A stretch of 64,000 nucleotides of DNA from Oscillospiraceae bacterium (lineage in GTDB: Bacteria > Bacillota > Clostridia > Oscillospirales > Ruminococcaceae), in NCBI GenBank assembly GCA_021203065.1, contig JAJQBX010000032.1, positions 434,001 through 498,000 of the forward strand, given 5' to 3'. A program made the translations under genes and the position numbers. The notes beneath the pieces are model-generated. The model saw only the letters and a list, made by a program, of their open reading frames with translations, was not told the origin of the DNA and ran no database searches. Below are positions 7,430 through 14,964 of this stretch, in pieces. The stretch's first letter is position 1. The number at the start of each line of letters is the position of its first letter.

Positions 7430-9754
7430 TTATTCGGTTACAGAATGCTTGACTCTGTCCTTCTCCTCTGCACGCTTGGCGTCATTGAAGCGGTCGAGAG
7501 TTCCGACAAGATAACCGGTGATTCTGCGGATTCTCTCGAAGCCATAGCTCCCCTCGTGCTCTTTTCTGCCGCACTTGGGGCAGGTGTCGCCTATTATGCC
7601 GGTGAAGCCGCAGCAGGGGTCTCTGTCAACAGGGTGGTTGATTGAGCCGTAACCGACACCCGATTCTTTCATGAAGCGGATGATCTTCTCAAACGCCTCA
7701 AGATTCTGGAGCGGGTCGCCATCGAGCTCAACGTAGCTGATGTGTCCTGCGTTGGTGAGTGCATGATACGGAGCTTCGATTCTTATTTTCTCGAATGCGC
7801 TGATGGGATAGTAGACAGGGACGTGGAACGAGTTGGTGTAGTATTCCCTGTCGGTTACGCCCTCGATAGAGCCATACTTCTCACGGTCAATTCTTACGAA
7901 TCTTCCGGAAAGACCCTCAGCAGGGGTTGCAAGAAGCGACCAGTTGAGATGAGTTTTCTCTATTTCCGCATCGAGTCTTGCTCTCATTCTCGAAATGATC
8001 TCATAGCCAAGATTTCTTGCCTCTTCGCTCTCGCCGTGGTGCTTGCCGATAAGAGCCTTGAGTGTCTCAGCAAGACCTATGAAGCCGACGGAAAGGGTGC
8101 CGTGCTTGAGGACTTCGCCGACTGTGTCGTCAGCAGAAAGCTTCTCCGAATCGAGCCATACGCCCTGACCCATGAGGAACGGGAAGTTCTTGACCTTCTT
8201 CTCAGACTGAATCTTGAAACGAGCCATAAGCTGCTCGATGACAAGGTCCATCATGTCGTCAAGCTTCTTGTAGAAAAGATCTATATCGCCCTCTGACTCG
8301 ATTGCGAGTCTCGGAAGATTTATCGATGTGAATGAAAGGTTTCCTCTTCCGGTGACTATCTGACGTGTCGGGTCATAGGCGTTGCCGATAACTCTTGTAC
8401 GGCAACCCATGTAGGCGATTTCGGTGTCGGGGTCGCCCTCCTTGTAGTACTGGAGGTTGTAGGGAGCGTCGATAAACGAGAAGTTCGGGAAGAGACGCTT
8501 TGCAGAAACCTTGCATGCCAGCTTGAACATGTCGTAGTTCGGATCTCCCGGATTGTAGTTGATGCCTTCCTTGACCTTGAAGATGTGGATCGGGAATATA
8601 GGGGTTTCACCGTTGCCAAGACCTGCATTCTCGGCAAGGAGGATGTTTCTTATAACCATTCGTCCCTCTGTCGAGGTGTCAGTTCCGTAGTTTATGGAGC
8701 TGAACGGGGTCTGAGCACCGGCACGGGAGTTCATGGTGTTGAGGTTATGGATGAGTGCCTCCATCGCCTGATATGTTGCCTTGTCGGTTTCCTTAGCGGA
8801 GGACTCATAGGAGAACTTCTGAATCTTTGAGATTTGCTCATCAGAGCAGTATTTCTTAAGATATTCAGCCTCAGCCGTCCGATACTCGTCTGTCATGTCG
8901 AGTGTCGGATTCAAGCCCTTGCGGGAAAGCTCGTCGAGATAATTTCTTACGTAGTCCCCCGCTCCGACTGAATCGACATCGTCAAGAAGCTCGAGTGAGC
9001 GGATGATGTTGTCACGATAGCGGTGCATGAATGTCTTCTTGACGCCCTCAGCCATGTCGTAGTCGAACTTCGGGATCGACTGACCACCGTGCTGGTCGTT
9101 CTGATTGGACTGGATTGCGATGCATGCAAGTGCCGCATAGCTCGAAATCTCGTTGGGGGTTCTTAAGTGTCCGTGACCGGTCGAGAAGCCGTTTTTGAAG
9201 AGCTTGGTTAAATCAATCTGAGTGCAGGTGGTTGTGAGGGTGTAGAAATCTAAGTCGTGGATGTGGATGTCGCCCTCAGAATGAGCTTTCGCAAACTTCG
9301 GGTCGAGTACATACATCTCGTAGAATTCCTTTGCGCCGCAGGAGCCATACTTGAGCATTGTGCCCATTGCTGTATCGCCGTCGATATTGGCGTTCTCACG
9401 CTTGGTGTCGCTGTCCTTGGCGGAGCTGAATGTGAGCTCTTCATAGATCTTCATGATCTTGGTGTTCATTTCACGGACTCTGGTTCTGTTAGCTCTGTAG
9501 AGAATATATGCCTTTGCGGTGGAAGCATGACCCTCTTCGATGAGGGTTCTCTCTACCTCGTCCTGAATCTCCTCAACTGTGGGAATCTTCTTGCCGCTGG
9601 CTTCCACAGCGTCACAGACTCTTCCTGCAATATCAAGAGCCTGATCGTAGTCAGTACCGCCAACGGACTCCGCCGCCTTATATATTGCGCTCGCAATCTT
9701 TTCGATATTGAAAGTGACTATTCTTCCGTCCCTTTTTTGAATCTTGGTAATCAT
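7430..9754 (-). CDS. nrdD: anaerobic (class III) ribonucleoside-triphosphate reductase
   Basis: A 774-residue oxygen-independent ribonucleotide reductase making dNTPs. Residues 1-90 are an ATP-cone regulatory domain (ITKIQKRDGRIVTFNIEKIA). The catalytic barrel contains the family stretches FYTLTTTCTQIDLTKLFKNG and NMGxx-equivalent MGCRTRVIGN. The C-terminus has a zinc site (DPCCGFTG and TCPKCGRK) and the glycyl-radical segment RRITGYLVGTLDRF, with the radical glycine probably Gly747. It is the first gene of nrdD-nrdG and its promoter carries two NrdR boxes. The neighbouring nucleoside-salvage genes point to a shared nucleotide-supply role. Confidence 0.97.
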   Translation of the reverse strand: MITKIQKRDGRIVTFNIEKIASAIYKAAESVGGTDYDQALDIAGRVCDAVEASGKKIPTVEEIQDEVERTLIEEGHASTAKAYILYRANRTRVREMNTKIMKIYEELTFSSAKDSDTKRENANIDGDTAMGTMLKYGSCGAKEFYEMYVLDPKFAKAHSEGDIHIHDLDFYTLTTTCTQIDLTKLFKNGFSTGHGHLRTPNEISSYAALACIAIQSNQNDQHGGQSIPKFDYDMAEGVKKTFMHRYRDNIIRSLELLDDVDSVGAGDYVRNYLDELSRKGLNPTLDMTDEYRTAEAEYLKKYCSDEQISKIQKFSYESSAKETDKATYQAMEALIHNLNTMNSRAGAQTPFSSINYGTDTSTEGRMVIRNILLAENAGLGNGETPIFPIHIFKVKEGINYNPGDPNYDMFKLACKVSAKRLFPNFSFIDAPYNLQYYKEGDPDTEIAYMGCRTRVIGNAYDPTRQIVTGRGNLSFTSINLPRLAIESEGDIDLFYKKLDDMMDLVIEQLMARFKIQSEKKVKNFPFLMGQGVWLDSEKLSADDTVGEVLKHGTLSVGFIGLAETLKALIGKHHGESEEARNLGYEIISRMRARLDAEIEKTHLNWSLLATPAEGLSGRFVRIDREKYGSIEGVTDREYYTNSFHVPVYYPISAFEKIRIEAPYHALTNAGHISYVELDGDPLQNLEAFEKIIRFMKESGVGYGSINHPVDRDPCCGFTGIIGDTCPKCGRKEHEGSYGFERIRRITGYLVGTLDRFNDAKRAEEKDRVKHSVTE

Positions 9755-9859
9755 TTTTCTTCCTCCGAATTGGTATTATTCTGCATCAGTGGTCATCTCA
9801 AATCAGGTTTAAGGAATATATTTTAAACCGGTAGATGTTGTTGTCGCGAAAGCTATGGG

Positions 9860-9906
9860 ACACAACATATTGGGCTTGACGTGTCAGTAAGTCAAGTATA
9901 TGGTAT
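9860..9906 (-). promoter_or_regulatory. tandem NrdR boxes overlapping the nrdD promoter
   Basis: Two 16-bp sites resemble the NrdR consensus ACACAATATATTGTGT: 9860-9875 matches 13 of 16 and 9891-9906 matches 9 of 16. Their starts are 31 bp apart, the spacing known for paired NrdR boxes. A promoter TTGACT (9895-9890), 17-bp spacer, CAATAT (9872-9867) on the minus strand lies under both boxes, so repressor binding would block RNA polymerase. The nrdR gene itself is not in the window. Confidence 0.7.
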
Positions 9907-9992
9907 CTTGGCTCAGTTGTCAAGACAAAATTACAGAAAATTTTTCGCCGGGTTTTGTGTATTATGTCAAGCAAGGCTTTATCCTTAACAAA

Positions 9993-10019
9993 TGCGTCGG
10001 ACCGAAAAATTCCGACGCA
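9993..10019 (-). terminator. hairpin after the DUF4358 lipoprotein gene
   Basis: A perfect 9-bp stem (TGCGTCGGA with TCCGACGCA) with a 9-base loop follows the stop at 10085; the downstream run on the minus strand is only moderately T-rich. The 330-bp gap 9755-10084 otherwise holds the nrdD promoter and NrdR boxes; nothing else was recognised in it. Confidence 0.6.
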
Positions 10020-10084
10020 CTAATGTAAAGTCAAAGAGCTGATTTCAGAAAGTCCGCTGTAACCTGCAGTAAAGTATTATTCCT

Positions 10085-10549
10085 TTATCCCTCGGCAAAC
10101 GCGCTGTCTACCGCACTTTTTGCGGTGTCAAAGTCGGAAATGATTATCAGGATGTCGTAATATCCGTATGTTATGAGCTCGGTTTCTTCGATTTTCTGAA
10201 CCTCAAGAGGAGCATAGCCCTTGAAATCGTTGAGCCTTGACTCCAAAAATTCTTCAAGCATCTCTTCTGTTTGGTCCTGAGTTTCGTCGTCGGGAGATTT
10301 AAAAATTGCAATAATATCAGCAGAGGCATCGACTGTAGTGTACATGACGCAGAAATCTTCATAAACGGAACTGTCACATCCAAAGACTATATCAACCGTC
10401 TCGCTGTCGGCGAGTGTGAAATTATCCGTTTCGCCGAGAGTTTCTAAAATTTCCAGAGTCAGTTCCTCTGCATCCGGTGACGGAAGCGAACTTCCGCAGG
10501 ATGTCAGTAAAATCAGTGCTGCAAGAATTATCGGTATGATTTTCTTCAT
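10085..10549 (-). CDS. DUF4358-family lipoprotein
   Basis: A 154-residue lipoprotein: MKKIIPIILAALILLTSCGS gives a positively charged start, a hydrophobic segment and a lipobox LTSC with Cys18. The mature part (residues 25-154) is acidic and resembles the DUF4358 fold family found in Firmicutes (a short alpha/beta domain with a GYYDILIIISDF strand near the C-terminus). It begins 9 bp after the SGNH-hydrolase gene stop, so the two are probably co-transcribed. In other Clostridia DUF4358 proteins often sit near cell-envelope acylation genes; the role is unknown. Confidence 0.75.
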   Translation of the reverse strand: MKKIIPIILAALILLTSCGSSLPSPDAEELTLEILETLGETDNFTLADSETVDIVFGCDSSVYEDFCVMYTTVDASADIIAIFKSPDDETQDQTEEMLEEFLESRLNDFKGYAPLEVQKIEETELITYGYYDILIIISDFDTAKSAVDSAFAEG

Positions 10550-10558
10550 TTATAACTC

Positions 10559-11437
10559 CTATCCCGCTACATGCGTCAGTATGTAGTCTATAAAAAGCTC
10601 GTAGGTAGAGTATTTAAGGTGAACGCCGTCGTTTTCTGCGTACGATGACGGAAGCGAACTGCCGCCGTTCTTGAGATATGAATTCATATCGAGATAATGG
10701 ATCGATTTTTCGTTGGCATACTCCAAAAGAAGCTCATTGAAGCTGTCAAGATCGCTGTTCAGAATTGGAGTCTCAACGGAGGTTTCTTTATCAGATGTGA
10801 CCGGAGTAACGGAGATTATATAAATCTCAGAATCAGGGCAAGTGTTCATAAGCTTCTTCATGAACGACGTGAAATAGTCGTACATGTCGTCAACTGATAG
10901 CCACGCCGCACCGCTTGAGCCAAGCATCACGTATATATTCTCCGGCTGGCTTTCTTCAAGAGCATCCAAAACGGTCATTGTGCCATACTGGGTTTCTATT
11001 TCCTCTGTTTCGATCTTCGCAATACTCATTGATACGCTGGCATAGACATTTGAAGAGGACACAAGACCATAGGAAGAAAGCCCATATGTGACCGAATCGC
11101 CGATGAAAACACAGCTGTCAAGGTAATCGCTTGACACAGCTTCGCTTTCGGGAACAGGATTTATTATTTCAGCAGGCTCAGAAGCTTCTGATTCAGTTTC
11201 AGAATCGGTCGAAGCTACTGAATTTTCCTCCTCCGAATCTTCGTCGTCGCTTCCGTTCAGAAGAGATGAGAGCGACGGGACGTATATCTCCCTGTCCTCA
11301 GACAGCACTTCTTCAAGAGTAGTATTCTTCATATATTTGTAAAAAACCAGACCGAAGATAAGAATCACACCTAAGAGTACGATTCCGAAGTTATATCTTA
11401 TCTTGATTGGCTTTTTGGTTCTCTGCACGTTAGCCAT
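10559..11437 (-). CDS. membrane-anchored SGNH/GDSL hydrolase
   Basis: A 292-residue protein from the ATG at 11437, which has AAGGAG seven bases upstream; the open frame continues 20 codons further but without a ribosome site. Residues 14-35 form a transmembrane anchor (FGIVLLGVILIFGLVFYKYM), followed by a Ser/Glu-rich linker to about residue 105. The extracytoplasmic SGNH domain shows block I CVFIGDSVTYGL (nucleophile Ser), a GSSGA block where the usual Asn motif lies, and block V NDGVHLK with the Asp-His pair. Such domains act as cell-wall or exopolysaccharide O-acyl esterases or transferases; the substrate is not indicated here. Confidence 0.85.
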   Translation of the reverse strand: MANVQRTKKPIKIRYNFGIVLLGVILIFGLVFYKYMKNTTLEEVLSEDREIYVPSLSSLLNGSDDEDSEEENSVASTDSETESEASEPAEIINPVPESEAVSSDYLDSCVFIGDSVTYGLSSYGLVSSSNVYASVSMSIAKIETEEIETQYGTMTVLDALEESQPENIYVMLGSSGAAWLSVDDMYDYFTSFMKKLMNTCPDSEIYIISVTPVTSDKETSVETPILNSDLDSFNELLLEYANEKSIHYLDMNSYLKNGGSSLPSSYAENDGVHLKYSTYELFIDYILTHVAG

Positions 11438-11468
11438 GGGCTTGCTCCTTTTTAACTTTGTAAGAATT

Positions 11469-11497
11469 ATTATATAGCAAATCAGCACGACTTTCAA
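11469..11497 (-). promoter_or_regulatory. sigma-A-type promoter of the SGNH/DUF4358 pair
   Basis: Minus-strand TTGAAA (11497-11492), 17-bp spacer, TATAAT (11474-11469), about 30 bp before the start at 11437. Both hexamers are at or near consensus. Confidence 0.75.
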
Positions 11498-11521
11498 GGA
11501 ATTTTGCGAATTTTCATCATT

Positions 11522-11538
11522 TGTAACCTGCTTGTAAC
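11522..11538 (+). promoter_or_regulatory. TGTAAC-N5-TGTAAC direct repeat upstream of asnB
   Basis: Two perfect TGTAAC hexamers (11522-11527 and 11533-11538) are separated by five bases, an 11-bp period typical of OmpR/PhoB-family regulators and a full match to the published WalR pattern TGTWAH-N5-TGTWAH. The repeat begins 36 bp upstream of the asnB -35 element and lies between the divergent asnB and SGNH promoters. A related repeat occurs at 56356-56382. The binding protein is not known. Confidence 0.55.
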
Positions 11539-11557
11539 CATATTTTAAGCATTAGGC

Positions 11558-11586
11558 TTGAAAAATGCTTCCGGATAGTCTATAAT
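11558..11586 (+). promoter_or_regulatory. sigma-A-type promoter of asnB
   Basis: TTGAAA (11558-11563), 17-bp spacer, TATAAT (11581-11586), 60 bp before the asnB start. Confidence 0.8.
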
Positions 11587-11646
11587 ATTTAGTATAGTTT
11601 CGCTGTAGGAACAGCTTACAGCTTTTCAACAAAGGAGGATGACAGT

Positions 11647-13473
11647 ATGTGCGGCTTTGTCGGCTTTACAAACACTATCAACGACGCAAAAACCGTTTTG
11701 GAGCGTCAGATGGATTCAATCAGGCACCGTGGTCCCGACTCTGACGGCGAATATATCGATAAGGATATTGCCATGGGCTTCAGGAGGCTCTCGATTATTG
11801 ACCTTTCAGGCGGAGACCAACCCATCTATAACGAGGACGGCTCGATGGTAATCGTCTTCAATGGTGAGATTTATAACTATCAGTCGCTTCGGGAAGAACT
11901 TATCATGAAAGGGCACACTTTCAAGACCAACACTGACACCGAGGTTCTGGTTCACGGATATGAGCAGTGGGGCAAGGATATGCTTAATAAGCTCAGGGGC
12001 ATGTTTGCGTTCGCTATCTGGGACAAAAACAAAAAAGAGCTCTTTGGAGCGAGAGACTATTTCGGAATCAAGCCTCTTTACTACACAGAAATGGGCGGAA
12101 GCTTCATTTTCGGCTCGGAAATCAAGAGTCTGATTCTGCATCCGTTATTCAAAAAAGAACTGAACGAGACTGCACTTGAGAACTATCTTACGTTCCAGTA
12201 TTCGCCATGTATTGAGACTTTCTTCAAGGGAGTTTACAGACTGCCTCCGGCACACTCATTCTTATACAAGAACGGCAAGCTTTCTGTCGAAAGGTATTGG
12301 AGCGTTGAGTTTGACGCCGACGATGAACCGTCGCTTGACGAATGGGTGGATAAAATTTCCGATACATTCAAGGACTCTGTTGAAGCACACAAGATTGCGG
12401 ATGTTGAAGTAGGAAGCTTCCTTTCAAGCGGCGTAGATTCGAGCTATGTTGCGGCTGTTGCGAATGTAGACAAGACATTTACTGTCGGCTTCGGCGAGGA
12501 TGAAAGATACAACGAAATTGGCTATGCGAAAGAGTTCTCGAAGTTCATCGGAAAAGAGAACATCTCAAAGGTTATCACCGCCGATGAATACTGGGGAGAG
12601 TTTCCGAAGATTCAGTATCACATGGATGAGCCTCTTGCCGACCCTGCGGCGGTTGCGCTCTATTTTGTCTGCAAGCTCGCTTCCGAAAGCGTTAAAGTAG
12701 TTCTGAGCGGCGAAGGTGCTGACGAGATTTTCGGAGGATACAATATCTACAAAGAGCCGGACGACGTCGCTATATACAATAAAATCCCCCGTCCTATAAG
12801 ACGAGGAATCGGAAAAATCTGCGAGCATCTTCCTGCACACAGAGGTCTGAATTTCCTTATAAGACGCGGAAAAGACCTTGAAGAAAGATTCATAGGAAAC
12901 GCCTATATCTTCTCTGAGAAAGAGAGAAAGGCACTGCTTAAAGTCACAACCGACGCTCCGAACGCTATGGAGATTACGAAGCCTTTCTATGATAAGGTTT
13001 ATGACAAAGACAACGTCACTAAGATGCAGTACTTAGACCTCAACATGTGGCTTGCGGGAGATATTCTTCTCAAGGCTGACAGAATGAGTATGGCGAATTC
13101 GTTGGAGCTCAGAGTTCCGTTCCTTGACAAAGAGGTTATGGCTCTTGGGGAGAAGATTCCTACCAAATATCGTGTCACTAAAGAGAACACTAAGTATGCC
13201 ATGAGGCTTGCGGCGCACAGAGCCTGCCCTCCAAGAACTGCCGACAAGAAGAAGCTCGGCTTCCCTGTTCCGATTCGTGTCTGGCTCAAGGAGGATAAGT
13301 ATTATAACCTCGTCAGGTCGGAATTTGAAAGTGAGAACGGCAAGAAGTTCTTCAACACTGAGAAAGCCGTACAGCTTTTGGATGATCACAGAAGCGGAAA
13401 ATACGACAATTCAAGAAAGATATGGACTATTTATACTTTCTTGGTTTGGTATAAAGTGTATTTTGGAAATTAA
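11647..13473 (+). CDS. asnB: asparagine synthase (glutamine-hydrolysing)
   Basis: A 608-residue class B asparagine synthetase that makes asparagine from aspartate, ATP and glutamine-derived ammonia. MCGFVGF supplies the N-terminal nucleophile Cys2 after Met removal; the glutaminase domain includes RHRGPDSDGEY and FNGEIYN. The synthetase domain (from about residue 235) has the ATP-pyrophosphatase loop SSGVDSSYVAA near residue 260 and SGEGADEIFGGY near residue 355. AAAGGAGGATGACAGT precedes the ATG. Single-gene unit bounded by its own promoter and a terminator. In some Clostridia such paralogues act in peptidoglycan amidation or natural-product pathways, but nothing nearby indicates that here. 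Confidence 0.95.
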   Translation: MCGFVGFTNTINDAKTVLERQMDSIRHRGPDSDGEYIDKDIAMGFRRLSIIDLSGGDQPIYNEDGSMVIVFNGEIYNYQSLREELIMKGHTFKTNTDTEVLVHGYEQWGKDMLNKLRGMFAFAIWDKNKKELFGARDYFGIKPLYYTEMGGSFIFGSEIKSLILHPLFKKELNETALENYLTFQYSPCIETFFKGVYRLPPAHSFLYKNGKLSVERYWSVEFDADDEPSLDEWVDKISDTFKDSVEAHKIADVEVGSFLSSGVDSSYVAAVANVDKTFTVGFGEDERYNEIGYAKEFSKFIGKENISKVITADEYWGEFPKIQYHMDEPLADPAAVALYFVCKLASESVKVVLSGEGADEIFGGYNIYKEPDDVAIYNKIPRPIRRGIGKICEHLPAHRGLNFLIRRGKDLEERFIGNAYIFSEKERKALLKVTTDAPNAMEITKPFYDKVYDKDNVTKMQYLDLNMWLAGDILLKADRMSMANSLELRVPFLDKEVMALGEKIPTKYRVTKENTKYAMRLAAHRACPPRTADKKKLGFPVPIRVWLKEDKYYNLVRSEFESENGKKFFNTEKAVQLLDDHRSGKYDNSRKIWTIYTFLVWYKVYFGN

Positions 13474-13480
13474 AAAAATT

Positions 13481-13505
13481 CCCTCACAGTCAAACTCTGT
13501 GAGGG
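13481..13505. terminator. bidirectional terminator between asnB and GH43
   Basis: A 9-bp stem CCCTCACAG/CTGTGAGGG with a 7-base loop has a run of A on its left and a T-rich stretch on its right. It can end both asnB and the convergent GH43 operon. Confidence 0.85.
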
Positions 13506-13511
13506 ATTATT

Positions 13512-14942
13512 TTATCTGTCGAATGTGAAGCGTGAGAACTCAGCAATTGGTTCAGTACTTTCAGATTTGAATTCGAAGTAGACTGCATGCTTGCCGATTA
13601 TTCCTGTTGTCAGATCTGCTGTTGCCCCGGTGTCCCCTGCCTTGAGATTGAGGACGGCTACAATTCTGCCGTCGTGAGTGTCAAGGCGGACGTTTACTGT
13701 TAGGTCAGTAAGAGCAGTGAGCTCAACAGTAACAGTCTTCGGAGCATTACTGCCAAACTGCAAATATCTGTATCCGGCAACCGTGCCATCTGTGATATTC
13801 ACAATCGGTGCTGAAATATTGTCGTCATGCTCGTAGACTGGTTTGATATAGGCTTTTGCGCTTCCGCTGCGGAGGTGGCAGGCATAGCCGGCAGAAATGA
13901 GTTTAAAGGCATCCATTCCGTTTATATGTGCGCCCTGTGAGGTCATCTCTACAGGCTTTGAAGAGATAGGTTCGCCATTTACGTAGGTGATGTCTCCGAT
14001 GTAGAGCTTGCCGTTTTTGTCCATGGCGACGTCAACCGGCTCAATCATCGCCTGACGGGAATACTCGTCAGTGCCGGTATGGCGGTGGTAGAAGATGTAC
14101 CACTTGCCGTTTATCTCGGCAATGCTTCCGTGGTTATTGCCCCAGCGATAGGTCATCTCTCCTGTGCCGTCAGGGTTCTTGAGAATCTCGCCGCCGTTGA
14201 AGCTTATGTCTCCGCCCATCTCAAAGCGCTCAAGCGGGCAATCACTGTACTTATAGGACAAAAAGCCATTATTCTCGCCGTAGACTCCAAGCTCGGGAAC
14301 GGGAGTTGAATATCTCTTTGAGTAGATGTAGACGTATTTTCCCATTACCTTTCTTGGAGAAGACGCCTCGAAGAAAGCATCCACAGGGTCACTGTGACCG
14401 TCGTCAACCTTGATCCACGGTGCCATTGCGTGACCCATTGGGTGAGCATGGAATGTGCCCTCCTTTATGGTTGCCATGTCGTCATTCAGCTCACAGCAGT
14501 AGCAAGCGCAGAAGCCCCAATAAGCATAGACCTTGCCGTCATCGTCAACTAATATTCCCGGGTCAAAGCCAAGGTCGGTCTTGATGGGATTTTCAAACGG
14601 TCCGGCAGGATTTTTGGAGCTTGCGACCATGATTCTTGAGCCTTTGGCTTCTGCGGCGTAGAGATAGAATGTATCGCCTTTCTGCACGACGTCGGGAGCA
14701 AATAGAACGCTTCCGTCCGTCGACTCATAGCAAACGCCATGGCAGGTCCAGTCGGTCAGGTCATCGACAGGTGCGCTCCAGACAACCTGATCTCTGCCGC
14801 AATATTCGGTTCTCATTGTGTCATGAGAGCCGTATACATATACTCTTTTTTCGCCGTTATAGTCAAAAACTCTCGGTTCGCCGTCGGGAACATGCTCCCA
14901 GAGTGGCATATAAGGGTTAGCACCTTTCAGGTATTCTTTCAT
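13512..14942 (-). CDS. glycoside hydrolase family 43 with C-terminal CBM6-like domain
   Basis: A 476-residue GH43 enzyme without a signal peptide, so it acts on imported oligosaccharides. The five-bladed propeller domain (1-310) begins NPYMPLWEHVPDGEPRVFDY, holding the usual catalytic base Asp; GFDPGILVDDDGKVYAYWG near residue 125 carries the pKa-modulating Asp, and FFEASSPRKVMGKYVYIYS near residue 190 the general acid Glu. A beta-sandwich of about 130 residues follows (GYRYLQFG...), resembling CBM6. Likely beta-xylosidase or alpha-arabinofuranosidase activity; the exact linkage cannot be told. It starts 22 bp after the P-type ATPase stop but has no functional link to it. Confidence 0.9.
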   Translation of the reverse strand: MKEYLKGANPYMPLWEHVPDGEPRVFDYNGEKRVYVYGSHDTMRTEYCGRDQVVWSAPVDDLTDWTCHGVCYESTDGSVLFAPDVVQKGDTFYLYAAEAKGSRIMVASSKNPAGPFENPIKTDLGFDPGILVDDDGKVYAYWGFCACYCCELNDDMATIKEGTFHAHPMGHAMAPWIKVDDGHSDPVDAFFEASSPRKVMGKYVYIYSKRYSTPVPELGVYGENNGFLSYKYSDCPLERFEMGGDISFNGGEILKNPDGTGEMTYRWGNNHGSIAEINGKWYIFYHRHTGTDEYSRQAMIEPVDVAMDKNGKLYIGDITYVNGEPISSKPVEMTSQGAHINGMDAFKLISAGYACHLRSGSAKAYIKPVYEHDDNISAPIVNITDGTVAGYRYLQFGSNAPKTVTVELTALTDLTVNVRLDTHDGRIVAVLNLKAGDTGATADLTTGIIGKHAVYFEFKSESTEPIAEFSRFTFDR

Positions 14943-14964
14943 AACATATCCTCCAAGTTATATT

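Noticed and set aside
11647..13473. Possible natural-product or peptidoglycan-amidating role for AsnB
   Set aside because: No biosynthetic or cell-wall cluster is adjacent, and the protein is an ordinary AsnB, so only the standard function is assigned.
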